NCBI GenBank assembly: GCA_016744655.1
Contig: JADGDY010000009.1
Location: 1 to 61,252 of the forward strand
Length of the DNA: 61,252 bases
Origin: Bacteroidales bacterium
Lineage (GTDB): Bacteria; Bacteroidota; Bacteroidia; Bacteroidales; UBA12170
Direction: 5' to 3'
The notes beneath the pieces are model-generated. The model was given only the letters and a program-made list of their open reading frames with translations. It ran no database searches and was not told the origin of the DNA. The position numbers were made by a program, and so were the translations under genes. Within the stretch, counting starts at the first letter, position 1. Every line of letters begins with the position of its first letter. Below, one piece after another: positions 56,116 to 61,252 of the stretch.

Positions 56116-59100
56116 ATGAAATTCAAAACCAACCAAACCTCTATTGCTAGGGCTCTAGCTGTTATCCTTTTATCCGTTTTTTTTATTGGAGCTTTTGCTC
56201 AGAATCCAGACACTGATATGATTCTTCATATCAATACCAATCATTCTAATGGAACAACTATGGAGTTGCCTTTGCACGGGGATGTGGATGTTACTGTATA
56301 TTGGGGTGATGGGAATAGTGAAGTTGTTAATTCAGCAGGGAATTTATCACACACTTATGCCATAGACGGTGAATATACCATTTGGATTAATGGCAGTTTG
56401 ACCCAGTTTGGTAATGGTTTGGCAGCTTATAATGGCGTGCATTTAATTGAAAGTGTAAGCAGTTTTGGGGATTTGGGATTAACTTCACTATCCGGGGCTT
56501 TTTATATGGGAGGCTATGTAGCTACATCTAAAATTGTTAGTGTACCAACAATTTTACCCTCAGAAATTATGGATTTATCTATGACATTTTCATATGCAAC
56601 TTTGTTTAATCAGAACCTTAGTTCATGGGATGTCAGTGGCGTGACAAATATGGCATTTATGTTTGAAGGTGCAAGTTCTTTTAATCAGGACATTAGCCTA
56701 TGGAATGTTGGTTCTGTTAGTAATATGTTTGCTATGTTTAATGATGCGTTGTCTTTTAATCAGAATATCTCAAGTTGGTGTGTAGAACAAATTGTAGAAG
56801 AACCGACTAGTTTTTCAAACAATAGCCCATTACTCCCAGAGTATCATCCCAATTGGGGTGCGGAATGTTCAATGGGCGATCCTATGGTTATCCACATTAA
56901 TACCAATCACTCAGACGGAACAACAATGGAGCTTCCTCTTTTTGGAAATGTAGATGTAACTGTTGATTGGGGAGATGGAACAATTGAGGATTTCAATAGC
57001 GAAGGATTGAAAAATCATACTTATGCAGAAGAAAACCAGTTTACTATTTCTATTTTAGGTACTTTAGAACAGTTTGGCAATGGAGGTAGTTCTTATCTTG
57101 GTTCTGAAAAAATTGACAGCGTGAGTAGTTTTGGAGAACTTGGTCTAATTTCTTTAGCTGGAGCCTTTAATATGGGAATTAATGGCGCTTCAAATCTAAT
57201 TAGTGTTCCAAACTATATTCCAATAGGAGTAACAGATTTATCATTCTTGTTCTATTTTGCTTCAACTTTTAATCAAGATATTGATTCATGGAATGTTGAA
57301 TTCGTCACTAATATGAATTCAATGTTTGGATATGCTGGTTTTAATAAACCTTTAAGCTCTTGGGATGTAAGTAATGTTACAGATATGAGTTGGATGTTTT
57401 CTGCCACAAATTTTAATCAATCATTAAATTCTTGGGACGTATGTAATGTATCTAATATGCATGGTATGTTCAAAAGTGCACGTATGTTTAATCAATCATT
57501 AAGTTCATGGGATGTTAGCAGTGTAATTAGCATGAGCCAAATGTTTTCTTGGGCTACACACTTTAATCAACCATTAAATACATGGGATGTATCTTCGGTT
57601 AAGAATATGTCAAGAATGTTTAATATAGCAAAAGATTTTAATCAGCCATTAGATGCTTGGGATGTAAGTTCAGTTACAAATATGTCAGAAATGTTTTGTG
57701 CTGCTCTATATAATAGGATTTCTTTTAATCAAGATATAAGTTCATGGGATGTATCTTCAGTTACAAACATGTGGCTAATGTTTCATGAAGTAACTCTCTC
57801 AACAGAAAATTACAACGAAATTCTAACAAGCTGGTCTGCTCAAAATGTTCAGGAAAATGTTGTTTTCTCTGGTGGAAATAGTCAATACTCATGCGGTCTT
57901 CCAGCAGAAGCCCGCCAATCATTAATTGATGATCATGGTTGGAATATTACAGATGGTGGTGCAGAAGAAGAATGTTCAGAACCTATGCTTATCCATATCA
58001 ATACCAATCATTCAGATGGAACTACAATGGAACTTCCTTTATATGGTACCGTGGATGTTACCGTAAATTGGGGTGATGGTATAAGCGAGAACATTATAAC
58101 AGAAGGAAACGCTTCACATACTTATGCTTCAGAAGGACAATATACAATAGGTATTAGTGGGAGTTTAAGTCAATTTGGAAATGGTAGTTCTGGTTATAAT
58201 GGTGCACAATTGATTGATAGTGTATCAAGTTGGGGAAGCCTGAGTTTGACATCGTTGAGTGGAGCGTTTTTTGGAGGACTCACTTATAATGGCTCAGAAA
58301 ACCTTGTTCTTGTACCATCCTCTATTCCACAGGAAGTTACAAGCTTTTCTTATCTGTTTCGGGGTGCTACTTCATTTAACTTCAACATTAGTGGGTGGAA
58401 TGTGAGTTCAGTAACAGATATGTCTAGAATGTTTCAAGATGCAAATTCCTTTAATCAGGATATAAGTTCATGGGATGTTAGTTCTGTTTCAAACATGAGT
58501 TGGATGTTTGCATCAGCATCTGATTTCAATCAAAATATCGATTCATGGGATGTGAGCTCTGTTTCTAATCTGCAAGGAATGTTTTCTTATAATAATTCAT
58601 TTAATCAAACTCTGAATTCATGGGATGTTAGTAATGTTACAAATATGGATTATCTATTCATTGAAGCAGAATCATTTAATGGTAATATTAGCTCATGGGA
58701 TGTGAGTTCCGTTACAAGTATGAATAATATTCTTGCAGGAGCTTCAGTATTTAATCAAGACATAAGCTCTTGGGATATAAGTTCTTTGACAATAATGATG
58801 GAGTTATTTCATAATGCAAGTTCCTTTAATCAAGACATAAGTATTTGGGATGTCAGTAATGTGACATATATGCCAATGCTTTTTCATGGAGCAAGCTCAT
58901 TTAATCAAGATATTTCAAACTGGTGTGTAGAATTGATTAATGAAGAACCACTAAATTTTGCTGAAAATTGCCCATTACTTCCAGAATACCACCCGAATTG
59001 GGGAGCAAATTGCCCATCAACTTTGGAAGAACAAAAAAACGCCCTAATAACCCTCTACAACGCCACCGATGGGGATAATTGGACCAATAATGAAAATTGG

Positions 59101-61252
59101 TTATCAGATGCACCTTTGGAGGATTGGTATGGAGTGACTACTGATGGGAATGGGAATGTTTCGCAACTAAATCTTGGTGAAAGCAACTTGAATGGTTTTA
59201 TCCCAAATGAAATAGGAGATTTAAATAGCCTTCAATATTTAATCTTTGCCAACAACCAACTTTCTGGGGAAATTCCTATTGAAATTGGAGAATTAAATAT
59301 TCTTGCGGATTTATCCCTCGATTATAATCAGTTAAGTGGCGGTATCCCAACTGAATTAGGGGATTTAAATGACATTACTGAATTATCTGTTGGTTATAAT
59401 CAATTAACTGGTGGGATTCCAACTGAATTAGGAAATTTAAATAATCTTGTTGAATTAAGTCTTGGAAATAATCAGTTAACTGGAGCGATACCAACTGAAA
59501 TAGAGGGTTTAAGTAATCTCCTTTATCTAACTCTTAGTCACAATCAATTAACCGGAACGATTCCTGCAGAAATAGGAAATTTAACAAATCTTACAGAATT
59601 ATTATGTGGTTATAATCAATTATCTGGAGAGATTCCAGTTGAAATAGGGAATTTAAATTCTATTCATGTTTTAGCGATTGATAATAATCAATTAACTGGC
59701 GCTATTCCATCTGAAATTGGAAATTTAAATAATCTTCAAGAATTATATATTGGATATAATCAAATAGAATATATGCCTTCAGAGTTGAGTTCTTTGAGTA
59801 TTGTTTCTGGACATGCTAATAATAACAACTTTACTTTCGAAGATCTTAGCAACTTCCCATCAAACTTATCCTTCAACCCCCAAAATACCATCCACGCCTA
59901 CGATACAGCCTATCTAACTGCAGGACAAGAAGGAACCATACAACTGAGCTTCGACAATGAAGTGCAAAACTCAACCTACAATTGGTATAAAGAAAGTAAT
60001 CTAATTGGAACAACCTCCGAAAATAGCCTAGCTATTACCGAAGACAATGCCGGAACTTTCTATTATAATTTGGAAATCACCAATACGGATTTCCCTGGTT
60101 TTACTTTGGAAGTGGATTCTGTGGTTGTCATAGTGGGGGAGAATTCGCTGGAAACCCAACGAAACGCCCTAATAGCTCTATACAACGCCACCGATGGCGA
60201 TAACTGGACCAATAACACCAATTGGTTAAGTAATGAGCCTTTGGGTGATTGGTATGGTGTAACTACTGATGTGGTTGGGAATGTGACACAGATATCATTA
60301 GCAAGTAATCATTTAGTGGGTTTTTTACCTCCGGAAATGGAAGACTTAGAGTATTTAACCTATTTATGGCTACCCGTTAATAGTATTTCAGGAAATCTTC
60401 CTGTAGAAATGGGAAATCTGGTTAATCTTCAAACACTAGGTCTGACGAATAACCAGTTAAGCAGTAATATACCTGTAGAGATAGGAAATCTAACGCAGCT
60501 CATTACATTAGGTTTGGATTTTAATCAGTTTGATGGAAACATTCCCTCAGAAATAGTGAATTTAAGTAATTTAGAGAATCTCTATTTAAACAATAATAGT
60601 TTAGAAGGGCCGCTACCAAATGAAATTGGAAACCTAACAAATTTACAGAAACTAAGACTTAGTGATAACCAAACATTATCAGGCACACTTCCTGAGAGCC
60701 TATGGGATTTGACAAATCTAACCACTTTAAAATTAGATGATAATGCTTTTAGTGGAACTATAAGTAATGAAATAGCTGATTTATCTAACCTAACTGTTTT
60801 ATGGCTGAATGGAAACAGCTTTTTTGGCGAAATCCCATCGGAACTTGGAAGTTTATCTGGTTTAACAGATTTAAGTCTGAAATTCAATCAGCTTACAGGT
60901 AACATCCCTATTAGTCTGGAATTACTTCAAAATCTATCTACAGCTAATTTGAGTTATAATCAGCTTTCTCTTGTTTCTGATTCTCTTTTTAAAAACCTAA
61001 ATAGTCTAATATGGTTTAATGTGAGGTTGAATAATTTCACTTTTTCGGATTTATCAAAATTACCACTAAGTGTTTTAGACTATAACCCTCAAAGACTAAT
61101 CCACGCATTTGACACAGCATACCTAACAGCAGGCCAAGAAGGAACAATCCAACTAAGTTTCGACAACGAAGTAGAAAACTCAACCTACAATTGGTATAAA
61201 GAAAGTAACCTAATTGGAACTACCACCGAAAATAGCCTAGCTGTTACCGAAG
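56116..61252 (+). CDS. Giant secreted DUF285 (BspA-like) and plant-type LRR mosaic protein (3' end beyond window)
   Basis: The frame is open for 1,712 codons and runs off the window. A signal peptide ends near GAFAQ (residue 29). Three modules follow, each with a PKD-like domain (HINTNHS.GTTMELPL then VTV.WGDG, near residues 37, 259 and 628) and a DUF285 array of 25-residue repeats of type FNQDISSWDVSSVTNM..MF. I count about 3, 7 and 8 repeats. Then two modules start with NALI.LYNATDGDNWTNN and carry plant-type LRRs (N.L.G.IP.E.G.L..L). Each leads into an Ig-like spacer (LTAGQEGTIQLSFDNEV), near 1253-1345 and from 1658. Such proteins are surface adhesins or binding proteins. A type IX sorting tail would be expected but lies beyond the edge. 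Confidence 0.9.
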   Translation, partial: MKFKTNQTSIARALAVILLSVFFIGAFAQNPDTDMILHINTNHSNGTTMELPLHGDVDVTVYWGDGNSEVVNSAGNLSHTYAIDGEYTIWINGSLTQFGNGLAAYNGVHLIESVSSFGDLGLTSLSGAFYMGGYVATSKIVSVPTILPSEIMDLSMTFSYATLFNQNLSSWDVSGVTNMAFMFEGASSFNQDISLWNVGSVSNMFAMFNDALSFNQNISSWCVEQIVEEPTSFSNNSPLLPEYHPNWGAECSMGDPMVIHINTNHSDGTTMELPLFGNVDVTVDWGDGTIEDFNSEGLKNHTYAEENQFTISILGTLEQFGNGGSSYLGSEKIDSVSSFGELGLISLAGAFNMGINGASNLISVPNYIPIGVTDLSFLFYFASTFNQDIDSWNVEFVTNMNSMFGYAGFNKPLSSWDVSNVTDMSWMFSATNFNQSLNSWDVCNVSNMHGMFKSARMFNQSLSSWDVSSVISMSQMFSWATHFNQPLNTWDVSSVKNMSRMFNIAKDFNQPLDAWDVSSVTNMSEMFCAALYNRISFNQDISSWDVSSVTNMWLMFHEVTLSTENYNEILTSWSAQNVQENVVFSGGNSQYSCGLPAEARQSLIDDHGWNITDGGAEEECSEPMLIHINTNHSDGTTMELPLYGTVDVTVNWGDGISENIITEGNASHTYASEGQYTIGISGSLSQFGNGSSGYNGAQLIDSVSSWGSLSLTSLSGAFFGGLTYNGSENLVLVPSSIPQEVTSFSYLFRGATSFNFNISGWNVSSVTDMSRMFQDANSFNQDISSWDVSSVSNMSWMFASASDFNQNIDSWDVSSVSNLQGMFSYNNSFNQTLNSWDVSNVTNMDYLFIEAESFNGNISSWDVSSVTSMNNILAGASVFNQDISSWDISSLTIMMELFHNASSFNQDISIWDVSNVTYMPMLFHGASSFNQDISNWCVELINEEPLNFAENCPLLPEYHPNWGANCPSTLEEQKNALITLYNATDGDNWTNNENWLSDAPLEDWYGVTTDGNGNVSQLNLGESNLNGFIPNEIGDLNSLQYLIFANNQLSGEIPIEIGELNILADLSLDYNQLSGGIPTELGDLNDITELSVGYNQLTGGIPTELGNLNNLVELSLGNNQLTGAIPTEIEGLSNLLYLTLSHNQLTGTIPAEIGNLTNLTELLCGYNQLSGEIPVEIGNLNSIHVLAIDNNQLTGAIPSEIGNLNNLQELYIGYNQIEYMPSELSSLSIVSGHANNNNFTFEDLSNFPSNLSFNPQNTIHAYDTAYLTAGQEGTIQLSFDNEVQNSTYNWYKESNLIGTTSENSLAITEDNAGTFYYNLEITNTDFPGFTLEVDSVVVIVGENSLETQRNALIALYNATDGDNWTNNTNWLSNEPLGDWYGVTTDVVGNVTQISLASNHLVGFLPPEMEDLEYLTYLWLPVNSISGNLPVEMGNLVNLQTLGLTNNQLSSNIPVEIGNLTQLITLGLDFNQFDGNIPSEIVNLSNLENLYLNNNSLEGPLPNEIGNLTNLQKLRLSDNQTLSGTLPESLWDLTNLTTLKLDDNAFSGTISNEIADLSNLTVLWLNGNSFFGEIPSELGSLSGLTDLSLKFNQLTGNIPISLELLQNLSTANLSYNQLSLVSDSLFKNLNSLIWFNVRLNNFTFSDLSKLPLSVLDYNPQRLIHAFDTAYLTAGQEGTIQLSFDNEVENSTYNWYKESNLIGTTTENSLAVTE
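59030..61252 (+). repeat. Two tandem LRR/Ig-like coding units of about 1.1-1.2 kb
   Basis: GCCCTAAT at 59041 recurs at 60166 within a near-identical 70-base context, giving an offset of 1,125. The Ig-like segment from 59921 recurs at 61130, an offset of 1,209, with about 12 differences in 123 bases. The second LRR array is thus longer by 84 bases (28 codons). The repeat is cut by the window end. Confidence 0.85.

Noticed and set aside
56560..58930. Regularly spaced DNA repeats that could suggest a CRISPR-like array
   Set aside because: They are in-frame coding repeats of DUF285 with diverged third positions and no spacers.
60582..60887. 101-codon minus-strand frame inside the LRR region
   Set aside because: It arises from the repetitive plus-strand LRR codons and has no independent support.

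Overview
The window comes from an AT-rich member of the Bacteroidota. Three things point there. The type IX secretion genes porV, porU, porP/sprF and gldJ are present. Near-perfect copies of the Bacteroidota -7 promoter box TAnnTTTG recur upstream of genes, usually about 10-60 bases before the start codon. Clear Shine-Dalgarno sequences are absent. Pyruvate:ferredoxin oxidoreductase, a ferredoxin-NADP reductase and a methylmalonyl/propionyl-CoA carboxyltransferase suggest an anaerobic or facultative lifestyle (inference; a Bacteroidia/Marinilabiliales-like organism is my best guess, not proven).

Layout. 1-4.5 kb: an operon of a TetR regulator and a LolA-like sorting protein (cut by the window edge), then gldA behind several stem-loops. 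Next come two tandem promoter-to-terminator units that look like duplicated small RNAs, then a sodium:solute symporter. 4.6-10 kb: a prolyl oligopeptidase lipoprotein, a dihydroorotate-dehydrogenase-like flavoprotein paired with ferredoxin-NADP reductase, and ispH. 10-13.3 kb: nucleotide-sugar genes (rmlD, UDP-glucuronate decarboxylase, ugd). 13.6-19.7 kb: two tandem acyl-CoA ligases with a hotdog thioesterase, convergent with a biotin carrier protein and carboxyltransferase. 20-24 kb: an envelope operon (sigma-54 activator, lptE, TPR protein, secG) and recR. 24-33 kb: a YwqK-like repeat protein, an unknown membrane protein, a five-gene minus-strand operon (GH3 protein, unknown secreted protein, deoxynucleoside kinase, kdsB, HU/SPOR protein) and priA.

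33.1-34.1 kb is an IS4-family element with an internal, out-of-frame deletion. 34.4-48.2 kb is a type IX secretion locus: porV plus two tandem C25-type proteins (a PorU and a divergent paralogue) on the minus strand, diverging from porP, gldJ, murF and anmK. 48.2-50.1 kb holds a secreted M28 peptidase with a type IX sorting tail and a toxin-antitoxin pair whose ParE-like toxin is broken by two in-frame stops. 50.2-55 kb has nifJ (PFOR) divergent from a second DHOD-like gene. From 55.2 kb a NarL-type response regulator precedes a giant secreted protein, at least 1,712 residues and open at the window end. It combines three PKD-like/DUF285 modules with two plant-type LRR/Ig-like modules.

The most unusual items are the twin small-RNA candidates at 2.6-3.0 kb, the PorU duplication, the mosaic repeat protein, the disarmed toxin-antitoxin module, and the two DHOD-like proteins that lack the DHOD catalytic motif and sit beside ferredoxin enzymes.
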